Of a DNA stretch of 64,000 nt, positions 1-10,640 are shown piece by piece (positions within the stretch are counted from its first letter, which is position 1; each line of letters starts with the position of its first letter). The DNA comes from Ypsolopha sequella. Taxonomy: Eukaryota; Arthropoda; Insecta; Lepidoptera; Ypsolophidae. The notes beneath the pieces are model-generated. The model ran no database searches. It was not told where the DNA came from and worked only from the letters and a program-made list of their open reading frames with translations. A program made the position numbers and the translations under genes. The DNA is taken from the NCBI GenBank assembly GCA_934047225.1, contig OW203988.1, forward strand, positions 6,544,229 through 6,608,228, given 5' to 3'.

Positions 1-846
1 CCCGTCAAATGTTACCTCTGCATATTTGTATGCCTGGTGACTCGTGCAGTTCACGTTGAATTGGCAACTGATCTTAGCACGAACACTTTTCTTTCCGCGT
101 TCAAACGTTTTTTATCTAGACGTGGAGCAGTGTCTTTCGTATATTCAGATAATGCTACGAACTTTGTAGGCGCTAGAAATGCCCTCTCAGAAATTTACAA
201 TTTGACAAACTCCGAAGAATTTAAAACGTCTTTCGCGAATGAACTTGCCGATCATAGAATACAATGGAAATTTAATATTCCACGTAGCCCACATTTTGGG
301 GGACATTATGAGATATATGTCAAAGGATTTAAGACGCATTTGCATAGAGTAGTAGGTACTCAACTGTTGACCTACGAAGAATTATTAACTGTAGTTACGC
401 AAATAGAATGTGTCATAAATTCTCGTCCGCTTACGCTGCTGAGTGAAGATCCATCTGAACTTAGCGCGTTAACTCCTGCACATTTTCAGATGTCAACTCC
501 TTTAAAAGAATTACCCGCTTGTAAGGTGGCTGATGAGCCAGTTAATTTATTACGTCGCTACGCGTTGCTTGATCAAATGGTAGAATCGTTCGCAAGGCGA
601 TGGAAGAATGATTATCTCCATCTTCTCCAGTCTAGAGGAAAATGGAATACACCTTCCAACCCAATCAAAATTGGATCTGTTGTCGTTGTAGTTACCGATA
701 ACACTCCACCGCTTCAATGGCCGCTCGGTGTTATTGTAGCTGTATACCCTGGCAAAGATAATGTCATTAGGGTAGCTTCTGTCAAAACGACGACAGGTGT
801 TTACAAACGACCTGTCGTGCGTCTTTGCCCTCTCCCATCTCAATAA
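1..846 (+). CDS. BEL/Pao retrotransposon Pol, integrase C-terminal part (partial)
   Basis: The frame is open from the left edge to the TAA at 844-846, so the protein starts outside the window. It opens with the end of the integrase core's first strand (VTRAVHVEL) and has the second catalytic Asp in YSDNATNFVGA. The third catalytic Glu is probably that in GGHYEIYVKGFK. A helical stretch follows (INSRPLTLLSEDP, ALTPAHF), then a C-terminal DUF5641-like region (RRWKNDYLHLLQSRGKW, TDNTPPLQWPLGVI, VASVKTTTGVYKRPVVRL). These domains are typical of BEL/Pao Pol. Unusual replacements around the Glu (GHYEIY where most relatives have GxWE) suggest ageing, but there is no stop. It is not the same lineage copy as the element at 23374-34670, since the sequences differ throughout. 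Integrase joins cDNA to the host genome. Confidence 0.88.
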   Translation, partial: PVKCYLCIFVCLVTRAVHVELATDLSTNTFLSAFKRFLSRRGAVSFVYSDNATNFVGARNALSEIYNLTNSEEFKTSFANELADHRIQWKFNIPRSPHFGGHYEIYVKGFKTHLHRVVGTQLLTYEELLTVVTQIECVINSRPLTLLSEDPSELSALTPAHFQMSTPLKELPACKVADEPVNLLRRYALLDQMVESFARRWKNDYLHLLQSRGKWNTPSNPIKIGSVVVVVTDNTPPLQWPLGVIVAVYPGKDNVIRVASVKTTTGVYKRPVVRLCPLPSQ

Positions 847-1440
847 CTCCTTTCTTTGCCCCCGCTTCAAAATTTCGTTATTCTCTGTCTTATTTTTACT
901 TTTCTATTCTTATTTTAAAACCAATGGTTTTAACGCCGGGGGCAAATGTTCGCGCCACTTCTTGTGGCTCTCATACTGCGGGGTAGTTGTGAATTAATAT
1001 TTTCAACTGTCATTTTCGCTGCATCTCCACCCGCTTAGTTTTGGACGCAAATCAAGCCGTCGTCAATCAGAAGCCTTTCACGCCGGAGGTATACGCTGAT
1101 TGTCATTCGACTAGGTCCTACCTCGACCCTACCGCCCGCCATTTTGAGATCGCACCCGCTGTGCGCCTCATTTTCATCTATTACTATTACGAAGAAGATT
1201 AGCCGAGAAGAGCGCAACCAGGCACGAAGAGGAAGAAGAAAACCATCTTGGAGAACACCAGAGACTTGGTGGCTCAGGCGAAGCGTGGTTTGTGGTGCAT
1301 GCAGCTCCTTCCCAAGGTCAGATCTTTCATCTTCGTAATTATTTCTCTTCACTTCCCGCTATTTTTAAAACCTATGGTGATACAAAGCACTGCCGTCATA
1401 TCGCGTGCTCAGAAACCAACACACGCAGATACTAACTAAA
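847..1440 (+). repeat. Probable 3' LTR region of the left BEL/Pao element
   Basis: Downstream of the integrase stop, GGGGGCAAA (about 939-945) looks like a short polypurine tract directly before TGTTCGCGCC at about 946, a plausible LTR start (TG). The LTR would end before 1450, perhaps at CCAACACA near 1420, because another repeat begins at 1453. The partner LTR is outside the window, so neither boundary can be confirmed. Confidence 0.4.
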
Positions 1441-1452
1441 TACTAACTAACT

Positions 1453-1619
1453 AGAAAAAAACATCTTTATTACATAAATAAATTATAGTTTATGTTCTAA
1501 TGTAGCCGCAATTTCAAAATAACTGAAGTTTTGCGTGCGCAGCATCTGATTAGAGCAGGATAGACAGTTAAAAAACAAAAGCGTTAGAGCAAGACTGAAT
1601 TTTAGCATTGTGCAGCCCC
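1453..1619 (-). repeat. Element X, copy 1 (left-terminus piece, inverted)
   Basis: About 167 bp matching the first 169 bp of element X2 (3712-3880) in reverse orientation. The terminus reads AGCATTGTGCAGCCCC followed by TTAA (1620-1623). The other end of this copy is missing; the sequence stops near the possible BEL LTR end. Confidence 0.75.
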
Positions 1620-1628
1620 TTAAACGCG

Positions 1629-1676
1629 GGTCTCAAGGTTGAGGCTCCGACATCCTATCGACTGAGCTACCGCTAC
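1629..1676 (-). repeat. tRNA-like SINE head fragment
   Basis: Read on the minus strand it begins GCGGTAGCTCAGTCGATAGG, a good pol III A-box of a tRNA-derived SINE. The B-box GGTTCGAATCC expected further on is absent, because element X1 and its TTAA follow. It cannot fold as a complete tRNA, so it is a relic rather than a tRNA gene. Confidence 0.45.
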
Positions 1677-1947
1677 TGTTTACTATTAATATTGCATTTT
1701 TCTTTTCTGTGTGTATTGTTATAGTGATACAAGTAGGTAGTTAATTTCATAAACGCACATAAATTCACTAAATAACGATGCCAGCCGCGCGGTTTATTTA
1801 TTAGGTAATCAAACAAATGGCTAGGAATGCCAAATTACATATCTACTTCTAGTATAGCCGAAGCAAACTCGTCTATCTTTGAAATTACGATTATGCAAAC
1901 TGCGTAATTATGTTTTGTGATATTGTACGAGTATGTGAGCTGACTGA

Positions 1948-3284
1948 CAGTGGCGGATTAAGGCGTATGACCACGCTAAATAAGCAACTCAATGTGTGTC
2001 GTTACAAATATTAACGGAAACGACATTGAAATTATATTCAATTCAGCGTGCCTTGAAAAGTGGCCGTTACGACAACCACTGCGTCTCCGGCTAGCGCAAA
2101 ATAGGAGAAAATAATACTTTTCACATGAACGCCATGAACGAAAAAAAAATTGAACTTAAATTTTTTAGATCTAAAAATTTCCTATGATTTGGTGAAATAA
2201 TAATTAAAATCGCTTTAGGCGTTTGGAAGGAGTAAGAGAGTTCTTGTGTTAATCATGTGAAACTTTCGATGACTTTCGATTTTTTTTGTCAAAACTTACA
2301 ATAGAAAAACAGTTTATGAAACTTAAATTTATTTTTGACTCTATAATGCCTATCATATATCTTTATGAAAGTTTTCGGACCACCCGTGTGGGAGGAGTAG
2401 GCCTTCAAAGACAGGTCCAAAATGCAGTTGGCGTATCCATTCGCCTTAAGATTACTTGATGCCCTAAGCAATCCATGTCTATGGTGCTCTATCCACTAGT
2501 AAACCAGTATCGGTTTTTCAAAACGTTCACGTATTTATTACAAAGAAATCGATCATTACGAACAAAGAATATAATATTTTTCTTAGAATATTGTACGGAA
2601 GAGATAAGTGGGTTTATAATAACAACCAAAGCATACCATTTTTTCATTATTTAATGAAATCCCACTTGCGACTACTACGGACAGCAAATTCACGAACGAT
2701 AGTGTCAAATTTCTATATATGCACATCTGCCTCAATGTTCAATATTGAAGAAGCCTCTCTTGTAGCATTTTCGTTCGTTTTTAATACCTGCCTATCAGAA
2801 GATTTGCAAATTAACGTGGGTTCATGTATCGATGCAACGAAATCTCATTACTCTTCTTCTTCTAAATTCTTTATTGCACAAAACACAGTTTAATGTACAA
2901 CAGGTGGACTTAATGCTAGAAGCATTTTCTCCCAGTCAATCCGACAGAAAGAACAAGAAAGTTACAGAGGCAGGCCTGCAAAAAGGCTTTACAATTTTAG
3001 ATTTTAAACAACAAATAAAACGTAAAAAATACATTTATGTACTGATATATAATTTTGTAATTTAAGTACTAATAATATAAAAAGTAAGCTTCAGAAAAAA
3101 AAAATATATATAAATATAAGAAGTTATACTACTCTAGTCAATTTTATTACGCGCGGATTTTCAATAAGCTTTGCCTCTCATGTGCTAGAAAATATTTTTT
3201 CGGTGTTGTTTTTGGTGCCCCCCGAGACGTGATAGACGTGCTTAGGGCAATTGCTTAATTTGCTTATAGGCTAATCCGGCACTG
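1948..3284. mobile_element. Possible degenerate hAT-type non-autonomous element
   Basis: The left end CAGTGGCGGATTAAG and the right end, read in reverse as CAGTGCCGGATTAG, form short terminal inverted repeats that start with CAG. A convincing 8-bp target duplication is not visible. Inside lie a degenerate element Y piece (about 2030-2150, with GCGCAAAATAGGAGAAAATA) and a LINE tail at 2866-2960, so later insertions enlarged it. Confidence 0.4.
2866..2960 (-). repeat. CR1/Jockey-like LINE 3' tail fragment
   Basis: On the minus strand the end reads TTTTGTGCAATAAAGAATTT, which resembles the 3' UTR tail seen again at 44466-44870. It shares the phrase AATGCTANNAGCATT with that copy. No coding part was seen. 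Confidence 0.5.
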
Positions 3285-3880
3285 CACTGGCTGCTATGCA
3301 AATATTAAAAGCTTGTTATTCCATTCACATAGTTTTACATTATGCCAAAAACATGAACCGTTATCGCGAAGCCTAGACGTCTGCTATTCACAGCATCACT
3401 CGAAAACTACTGGGCTTACCGAGCGTGTATTTAGATGGAATTATAAATTAAGGACATCGAAACTAATCTAACATGACAGGTATATTATGGCTACATTTAA
3501 AGTCAGATTGAGCACCTCATTTTGCATCAATCAAAACTGAACTCTACGATGACCACCAAAAAACACGCGCCCACAAAAACCTGAGCTTTTATTTAATAAC
3601 TTGGCGTGTAGATAAAATTATTAAAATATTCTCAAATTGATAGACACCCTTATTGTTCACTTATTTTTAATACAAATTTCAAGGCTGTATGATTTAAGGA
3701 AGGACCTTTAAGGGGCTGCACAATGCTAAAATTCAGTCCGCTCTAACGCTTTTGTTTTTTAACTGTCTATCCTGCTCTAATCAGATGCCGCGCACGCAAA
3801 ACTTCAGTTATTTTGAAATCGTGGCTACATTTGGACATTTAGTGTAATTTCTTTATGTAATAAAGGTGTTTTTTTCCAGT

Positions 3881-4888
3881 AATAATAATAATAATAATAA
3901 TAAATTTCTTTATTGACACAGATTATAACAAATAAAATTAACAAAAATATCAGAGATCAGCTTAATTATTACACAAGATAAGTAGTTGCTCTGACACCTA
4001 AGGTAAGAAAGTATCTTGAGATTTAGGTGTCAGCGCCCTCCCTATGGTTGACCTTAGCTTATGGACAACAATGTAGACTTTACAAGATAAAGTGCTCAAC
4101 ATTTAATTTTATACAAGAATAGATAATATTATCAAATGAATTAAATTAATAAGGTGCATTGTTACATTAAATTATCAAAATACAAAAACATGGTTAATTA
4201 TATTGAATAACATGCAGTGTTAGTATTTGTTGTGATAGGTGTGTGCATGCGAGAGGGTGTGTGTGAGGGTATGAGGGTATGTGTGAGTGAGTGAGGGTGT
4301 ATATGCGTATGAGAAATGAATTAAAGAAGTACTGAAGAAGAGGAGAACAAGGTTGTGTTATAGCTGAGTACGAGTTGATTAAGATTGAATAGCAAGCAAT
4401 TTTTCTGTTTCGTCATAATTTAACCCAAGTAACCATTGGGAAATAACCTTTTTGCAATGAGATTTATTCAGATGAAAGATGGGATTTGTCTGACTAATTT
4501 TATTGTAAAGTCGTGAACTTGCTATTGCAAAATTATTTTGGGCAAGCTTAGTTTTATGGGTGGGTATATTGCAGACGCGGTCAATTCGTTTGTTGGTCAT
4601 GTGTGAGCGATCGTACGTTAAGGAGGAATGTTTAATGAGGACGATGTGCAGAACATAGAGCTGCCTAACGGTCAGGACCTTTAATTCTTCATATAGGACT
4701 GCAGTGGGGTATCGGAGAGGTTTATATGTCATGACCTTTAGAACAGCTCTCTGTGCCCGCTCCAAACGTATGAATGCTGTTTTATCAGCAGCACCCCAAA
4801 CTGGAATACAGTAGCTAAGGATGGATTGGGCCAGAGCTAGATACACTGCTTTAAGTATTTGGGGGTTGGCAGCAGATCTCATATCTGT
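3881..4888 (-). mobile_element. 5'-truncated CR1/Jockey-type LINE
   Basis: The minus-strand element ends in an (ATT)n tail (plus strand 3881-3903) preceded by CAATAAAGAAATTT. Upstream of the tail is about 470 bp of 3' UTR with GT-rich simple sequence, then the C-terminal end of the reverse-transcriptase protein. The 5' cut is near 4888, where X2 sequence resumes. The truncation and simple 3' tail fit target-primed reverse transcription. Confidence 0.8.
4379..4882 (-). pseudogene. LINE reverse transcriptase C-terminal fragment
   Basis: 167 residues remain open. The segment VYLALAQSILSYCIPVWGAA matches the conserved block that follows the fingers/palm in Jockey/CR1 reverse transcriptases, where xSxLSYxxxxWG is typical. 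It is followed by a thumb-like region (RLERAQRAVLKVMTYKPLRYPT) and a conserved tail. The catalytic FADD box and the endonuclease are missing because the copy is truncated at its 5' end. It has no stops, so the insertion may be fairly recent, but it cannot be active. Confidence 0.8.
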
Positions 4889-5142
4889 AAGTATCTGCGT
4901 GTGTCGGTTTCATCTCAATCTATTTTGAAATATGGAAACTGAATAACTTTTTTCGTGAAATTCATGCTCTTTTAAAAATATTATAATTAAAAGAAGATTG
5001 AAAGTATGTTTATTTATAAAGTGTAATTAATAATTGTTTTGAGTCAAAAAACACGCCATATTTTATTTTTATTTTTACCATCTACATTGACGGAGCTGAA
5101 TCTAAAGCAAAACTGATGTTTTAGCATTGTGGAGCCCCTTAA

Positions 5143-5598
5143 GGGGAAGGTAGGCGCCAAAGAGCATGAGTCGACCTGTCGGTACAAATATCGAATATGA
5201 AGGTTATTTCATTATAGTTTTATATTTAAATAACGTTCATAGCGCGCACTGCATTACCACGTTGCTGGGTCTCCGGATAGAGCAAAATAGGAGAAAATAA
5301 TAGTTTTCACATGGACGCGATAAACGGAAAAAAAATCCATAAATAATTTTTCTATGCAATATTTTCCTTGTATTTTAGTGCAAACAAATACCAGTAATGA
5401 TTTCAAATAAATAACCAATTTTACTTCATTTTAGTCAAAAAACAGCTTGACTTCAATATTTTCATACGCGAGAATAATTTCCTTAAATAAAGTCGTTCTT
5501 TATAGTTTAACTAACAATTTTTCATTTTCATGATTTTCAAATATACCTTTTAAGAGAAATAACATTACCATTTTCGGATGACGCTGGCAAGAGGCGCC
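5143..5598. mobile_element. TTAA-flanked MITE, element Y copy 2
   Basis: 456 bp between TTAA at 5139-5142 (shared with X2) and TTAA at 5599-5602. The ends are GGGGAAGGTAGGCGCC and, reversed, GGCGCCTCTTGCCAGC. A second full copy is at 13762-14228, an inverted partial at about 36267-36350, and an internal fragment near 2030-2150. It is non-coding. Confidence 0.72.
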
Positions 5599-5830
5599 TT
5601 AACACTCGAAAAACATGAAATTTAGAGGTAACTTCGTAATTTCGTTTTTTCTATCGAGCTTTTGCGCCTTCTCTAAGAAGAATATATTATTTTTATTAAA
5701 CCGATTCACCAAATTAAGCAATGTCATTTGAATTTGTGCTTTTGACCTTATCTGGCCCTATACGGACCTTTAAACGTTCTGCAAGCAATGCAGTCTAAAA
5801 CATACTAACATAATTTTTGGACTTTTTAAT

Positions 5831-6915
5831 TGCTAGTTCAATTTGGAAGTCGTACACTGTTATTTTATTAAAATTATTTTGATACATTGTGTTAGAACAT
5901 CAAACACACTCTGGTCCTCTATGATTGTATTTGATTTCCGTTTCCTTCTTCTGAAATAATATGGCGATAGGGAATCAGTCGTGCTCCGTAAGTGTTTTTC
6001 TTAAATATAAAGTCAGTGATATTCTGGTGTTTTTCTGCAGTAATTTAATTACCTTTACCTATCCACCGGCCCTCTGCCAATATACACACATAACACAAAC
6101 TATTTACAAAAAAAAAAAACGGTTACTTGCGTGACCCTGGCCATATTTCAGTTGAGATATAATTATTTTCCAATTCAAAAATAACGTCTTCTAGTGAATA
6201 CTGGATCTATCCGGTATCTCCGACCTTCAGAAGTAGATTGTACTGGTTTTGGAACCTGAATTCACAGTTGGAGTCCTGAGTTTGAATTCGTTAAAGCTGT
6301 TAGATTTTATCTCTTCGGCCGGATATTTTTTATGGTCAGTGAGTTATGCTTTTAGTTAAAACTACTTTGGAGCTTAAATAAAACAATCTCAAACTCTTAT
6401 TAAACTGTGTCAAATGGTATGTAAATATTGACTTTACTCGGCTAAGTACGAACTTAATGAACGAATCGTACGAACTATGAAAGCAGTCCAAAAAAAAAAG
6501 TAAACATCAAATCGAATTAAAGTGACCACGTTGTGACACTTGGCTAAAACTTTTTAAGTCAGAAGTGACCCCAAGTTTTTGACTCAAAAGTATCACAAAG
6601 CGATGATACCTGGAGTGCGGCCCGGTGCAGGCAGACTGTGGGAATCCAAGCAAGATGTGATTGTTACGCGATTATTAAAAAAACGTACAGGCCAAATGTT
6701 TGATCCTATCCTGCCATTCACAGAAATGCACGTGCTGTTTTTTTCCTGGGTTTATATTTAGAATCATATGAATTGAGGATTTATTATTATTATTCCGCAA
6801 GATGGGAAGATGTTTTTTCAACAATAATATGTTATGTGAAACCGACGTGTTCGAAATTGTCGGTTCTGACAGAGCTACCTACCTGTATAGGTAAAAGCTA
6901 GCAAAATACTTTAGT
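5831..6915. other. No recognisable gene or repeat
   Basis: AT-rich sequence with only one short frame (6579-6761, 60 codons, MTQKYHKAMIPG start) that matches no family known to me and has no supporting context. Treated as intergenic, beyond RhoU exon 2 on the 3' side (probably inside its next intron). Confidence 0.5.
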
Positions 6916-7350
6916 CCACTAAAGCCTTTAAGGGTAACTCTATGACATTTCCTTTTAGTTTAAAATATCGCGCTCTGAGCCGTGGCTGTTACGACCACCA
7001 ACCAACACGCGCTCACGAAAAACTGAGTTTTTAAATTATTAACATATTCTTAAGACTCACTCGCGGGGTCATATATTCACTTGTTTTTAATACAAATTTC
7101 AAGGTTGTATGATTTAAAGAAGGCCCATTAGCACTCGAAAAACTAACTTCGTAATTATTTTCTATCGAAATGATGCTATTGTGTTTTTGCCAAGACATGC
7201 CCATCAGAAGTATAGTTTACTATCTATATTATTTTTACTAAACCGATTAACCAAGTTACGCAATGTGAAATTGTCATTTGAAGTTGTGCATTTAACATTA
7301 TACGGAACCTTAAACCGCAAACAATGCATGCAAATTGGAATGTAGAGTAA
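6916..7350 (+). repeat. Repeat Z, copy 2 (unsplit)
   Basis: It matches both flanks of the split copy at 3480-5830. At 7126-7131 it reads CATTAG exactly where copy 1 carries the TTAA insertions, so it acts as an empty-site reference. The following 7368-7440 (GGCAGTTCTTATTGCAG) recurs inverted at 13448-13520. Confidence 0.75.
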
Positions 7351-7743
7351 AGTAAGGGGATTTCATGGTCATGTACGGACGCCAGCATGACAGGCTACCA
7401 CCTATTGGCAGTTCTTATTGCAGTTTCATAGCCGTTAAAACCTTTGATAAATAGGGAGGTTGAACTGCAGGCGACTTTGCCGTGTAAGTATAATTTCTGG
7501 ACTCAAAGATGATGCAATATAAAACACATAATATAGGTAAATAGTGTAAGTAATAGCAGACCGCCTCTGTGTCTAATAGTTCGAACGTTTCGACCACTAA
7601 TCTGAAGAACGCGGGTTCAAATTCAGTAGGAGCACATTTATGTTCGGTCTGTATCTTCGGATCTTTGGAAGGCACATTTATATTCAAGCTCGAAGTACGG
7701 CGACAGGGCTCACCACCCTCACGCTGGGTTTTGATTGATTGAT

Positions 7744-7860
7744 TTTCAGAATTCTTTATTACAATTTTACATTGTTAACTTAGTAATAACACAAAAATAG
7801 CACTTGAATGTTTTTACCAGATTATAACACCTATGAAAAACTTGGGGTTTAATTAAATTG
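7744..7860 (-). repeat. LINE 3' tail fragment
   Basis: On the minus strand it reads AATTGTAATAAAGAATTCTG followed by (ATCA)n, a typical LINE 3' end. No coding sequence remains. Confidence 0.45.
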
Positions 7861-7923
7861 GGGTTTGGGGTGGGTTTAATAATCGTCGGATGGTCGGTGA
7901 AACGTGGGGGTGGACATTTCACA

Positions 7924-8263
7924 GTTCCATCCATCAGCCTAGTTCGTCTACTGCTGGACATAAGCCTTTCCAGGACTTTGGCACTACCGGCGGTCATCCT
8001 GGAAGAATTGCCCATACTCACACACGCTGGGCAGGCGGGTTGGTGAGCGCGGTGCCGGAACCCTCGCACCAGTGACGCCGCTGCCCGTCACCAGTCTGTT
8101 CCATATAAGGCCCGGCTATTAGGGATAGATATACCGCCATCCATCGGTCCCAGCCTTGGTGGGCCTCCTGGTTTTTTGCCTGTAGGCTGTCCTCTTACTC
8201 TCCCCCGAATTACTTCGAGGGGGTCTCTCCTGTCGAGCCCGGCACCAGCTCTACCACCTCTCA
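7924..8263 (-). repeat. Repeat A, copy 1 (RTE-related, non-coding)
   Basis: About 340 bp found again in the opposite orientation at 17520-18090 and 20656-20998. On the minus strand it ends CCAGCAGTAGACGAAC then CTGATGGATGGA, the same kind of end as an RTE LINE (GTCCAGCAGTGG and TTGGA repeats). It could be a SINE-like passenger of RTE, or a deleted RTE. Confidence 0.6.
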
Positions 8264-8332
8264 CATTTAACATTCGGAAACACGTCTGACACACCCTCGG
8301 GGGTTCATGTGGTGACGATGTATAGTATCAGA
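8262..8332 (+). repeat. SINE S 3' fragment beside RhoU exon 2
   Basis: CATTCGGAAACACGTCTGAC and the following CCTCGGGGGTTCATGTGGTG correspond to the ends of SINE copies at 18826-19015 and 42148-42445. It stops about 10 bp from the exon 2 donor. Confidence 0.5.
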
Positions 8333-8341
8333 TGTACCGAC

Positions 8342-8400
8342 CTGTCCAGCTGTGTCACAGATCTCCACACAGACGGGCCGAGTGTCCACATCCACCACAA
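8342..8400 (-). CDS. RhoU: RhoU-like GTPase, coding exon 2 (59 nt)
   Basis: This small exon lies 53 kb downstream of exon 1 on the same strand. The acceptor is a pyrimidine-rich run ending TTTGTTCACAG. Exon 1 ends with one base of a codon; the first two bases here complete a Val codon, and 19 codons follow, ending ICDTAGQ, the switch II (G3) motif that binds the gamma-phosphate and Mg. The segment reads VVVDVDTRPV then CVEICDTAGQ, matching the beta2-beta3 hairpin of RhoU/Wrch proteins with no gap or overlap at the junction. The exon ends in phase 0 at CAG followed by GTCGGT, a weaker donor than the usual GTAAGT or GTGAGT. A SINE fragment begins about 10 bases beyond the donor. The next exon (the rest of the G domain) was not found on the minus strand between 1 and 8300, so it is probably off the left edge. 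Confidence 0.8.
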
Positions 8401-8691
8401 CTGTGAACAAAGAAAAGTTTGTTATTATTGTCTAAGAACAATGAGCCTTTTGCGAGGGGTAAATTGCGCTAACCCATTTTTTTTCGCTATCATATGGCTG
8501 GATGACTGGAATTTTTCCCGATAGTGGGTTGAGACTGACTTCATTGAGACATGGCACTGAATTTATCAATTGTTTTTTTTATAAACTGATCTTGTTATGA
8601 TTAATACTTGCGATTGTCGGCACTTGGTGAAACATCATCATAATCTTGCAATAAGACAAGTGATCTTAGTCAGTCTAATTATACTTATATA

Positions 8692-8856
8692 ATGGTATCG
8701 ATTCGACGCAACACAACTTAACTTATTTGACAGAACTAAACTTAATTTGAGCCTTCTGTCTTTTTCTTTCCGTATCGAAAAGACAAAGACAGAACGCTTA
8801 AAATAAGGTTAGTCCTGACAAATTAGTTAAATTGTGTTTAGCCGAATCGACACCAT
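8692..8856. mobile_element. Hairpin MITE P, copy 1
   Basis: 165 bp, almost fully self-complementary, with ends ATGGTATCGATTCG and CGAATCGACACCAT and a TA on both sides (8690-8691, 8857-8858), as expected for Tc1/mariner-driven MITEs. The interior has GACAGAACGCTTAAAATAAG facing CTTAATTTGAGCCTTCTGTC. Other copies: 18452-18605 and 45606-45760. Confidence 0.78.
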
Positions 8857-9529
8857 TATCTAACAAAATGTCTTGAATTTTTTTCTCCCAGGGCAGGTTA
8901 CTCTGGCAATATTTTTCCCTCGTCATAAACGCAAGTATATGTATATTATTTACGACTTCTGTTACCGTGTGATAAATCGAATGTGATATTAATCTAACTG
9001 ACAATAAAGCCGATTTTGAAGGTTTTAGTTTTAGTTTGACGTATCTAAATTTACACTAAGTTGTGATTAAAACGAAGAGCAATTTTCAAGTCACGAAATT
9101 AACTAGTTTAAACACAGTTAATTCATGTAAAATAGTACCAATGGTTTTTGTTCGAAAAATTCACCTATTTTTGTATAAAACCTTCGAAAAATCACCTGCG
9201 GATGCTTTGCATGTATTTACTAAAAAAAAGCTTTCGTACCTCATTTATCACCAGTGAGTACTATTTGCATCACAAAATTTCTCACAAATCTATTTCTCAA
9301 CATCAACTCGCTATTGTTACTGAATATATACATTGATTTAACAAACAACAAGTCAATATTGTAAAATTATGTTGCTTAATGTTCATAATCAAATAAATAA
9401 ACATTAAAATGTCAGTAGGATCACGTCTGAATGTTTAGTAATCAACTTATTCATATAGTTCTGCGTGACTTGCGACTTGTGTTGTGTATCTTTTGAACAC
9501 TTTTGCCTGTTTTATGTTATGATATTCGG
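8857..9529. other. No recognisable gene or repeat
   Basis: Intronic AT-rich sequence with overlapping short frames (9063-9336) that have no family resemblance. Confidence 0.5.
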
Positions 9530-9582
9530 ATAGTTGTTCGTATGGGCAAATACAACCAGTTTTCGGCTTCCGCAACTTCATC
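9530..9582. repeat. MITE Q, half copy
   Basis: AACCAGTTTTCGGCTTCCGC followed by AACTTCATC matches the right terminus of MITE Q (19154-19379). Confidence 0.5.
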
Positions 9583-10436
9583 AACGACCTCGAGCTAAGT
9601 AACTTTGTAACCATTTTACACGGTAACTATAGCATTTTTCAACAGAAGAAAAATACATAGTAATCTGCATGATACAAATAGTGGTGTGGTTTTTCCTGAA
9701 TTTCATTATAATATACATAAGTGAAGCAAGAAAATTCTAAGTTTACCCTTATTTCTCGATTTTTTGTTCACTTGTAACAACATAACTGCTGCAGTTTTTA
9801 TCGAAACAGTATAAAAATGTATAACCTTCTAGACAAAATAATATAAAATGATTTGGTTTTCTCAGTTCTTGGAAAATAATCTTATTTTAGATAACTAAAT
9901 TAAAAACACATTATTTTCGCACTTGTCAGCCGCAGCGATTGACGTAACAACCATGTTGCAGTACGAGCTGATAAGAACTTTATTTTAATATGGATTTGTT
10001 CGAAATTTCAACCACCACGAATCGAGTTGCTAATTATTCCGACGGAGCCACCTTAAGGCCCCAGACTCTCTTTGCAACATTTCGCTTTCATCTTACCTGA
10101 GGCTTTAGAAGTGGCGCTCCCCCCGCTGCATTAAGATGTTACAGACCGCAACTGAATGTTGCTCTACTTCGTTAAATGAGTGTACGATTACTTAAAATTT
10201 GACATGTGAAGATTTTTAATTATTCAAGTAACGGTAGTTTACAAAGTTTGGTTTATTTATTTATAATTTACAAGATTTTCATTGTTTATCGGAACAAACA
10301 AAATGAATTTGCAAAAGCAAAATAAACAAAAGTAAATCTACCTGGAATAGATGGCTTATTGGTAGCAGTAAGAGTGATTAGTATTTAGACACAACACATT
10401 TTATAGGTCATGCAATTATTTGCAGATTTTTACCGA
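9583..10436. other. No recognisable gene or repeat
   Basis: Intronic, AT-rich. TTAAGGCCCCAGAC at 10054 weakly resembles the reverse of GGAGCCTTAA at 13388, a possible but unproven pair of TTAA-element ends. Confidence 0.4.
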
Positions 10437-10640
10437 AGGGGTGTCAAGAGGTGTTCCGAGTGTGAACTGTGAGATGCAAGTCATAAGTTCACCCATACGT
10501 GTACCTATAAGTACACCCGCGTTTCTCTGACGATTATTACGTATCAACGTGATGAGCCCTATCGCTCTAAGGAAACCTGCATGCCCTAAAAAGCGTGTAG
10601 CGTATGCCCGAAAATTTCTTTATTCATCAAGATTTTCATT
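10437..10640 (-). repeat. SINE S, partial copy
   Basis: Shares AAGGAAACCTGCATGCCC and the GTGAACTGTGAGATGCAAG block with the copy at 42148-42445, in the opposite orientation. No tRNA head is left. Confidence 0.6.

Larger units (their letters stand above)
3712..5138. mobile_element. TTAA-flanked element X, copy 2 (contains a LINE)
   Basis: Terminal inverted repeats GGGGCTGCACAATGCTAAAA (left) and GGGGCTCCACAATGCTAAAA (right, reversed) are flanked by TTAA at 3708-3711 and 5139-5142. TTAA duplication is the habit of piggyBac-type transposases, although these termini do not start with the usual CCC. A LINE (3881-4888) interrupts it; without that, X2 is about 420 bp and non-coding. Other partial copies are at 1453-1619 and 35825-36028. 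Confidence 0.75.
3480..5830 (+). repeat. Repeat Z, copy 1, split by TTAA elements
   Basis: The left part (3480-3707) and right part (5603-5830) match the two halves of the continuous copy at 6916-7350, including TTTCAAGGCTGTATGATTTA on the left and CACTCGAAAAAC on the right. Between them sit TTAA-X2-TTAA-Y2-TTAA. The unsplit copy has TTAG at the same point. No coding capacity was seen in either half. Confidence 0.8.

Noticed and set aside
1035..1352. 105-codon minus frame and two plus frames in the same place
   Set aside because: They overlap each other within the probable LTR; no family resemblance.
1629..1676. Possible tRNA gene on the minus strand
   Set aside because: Only the A-box side is present; the B-box and acceptor stem are missing, so it is a SINE relic.
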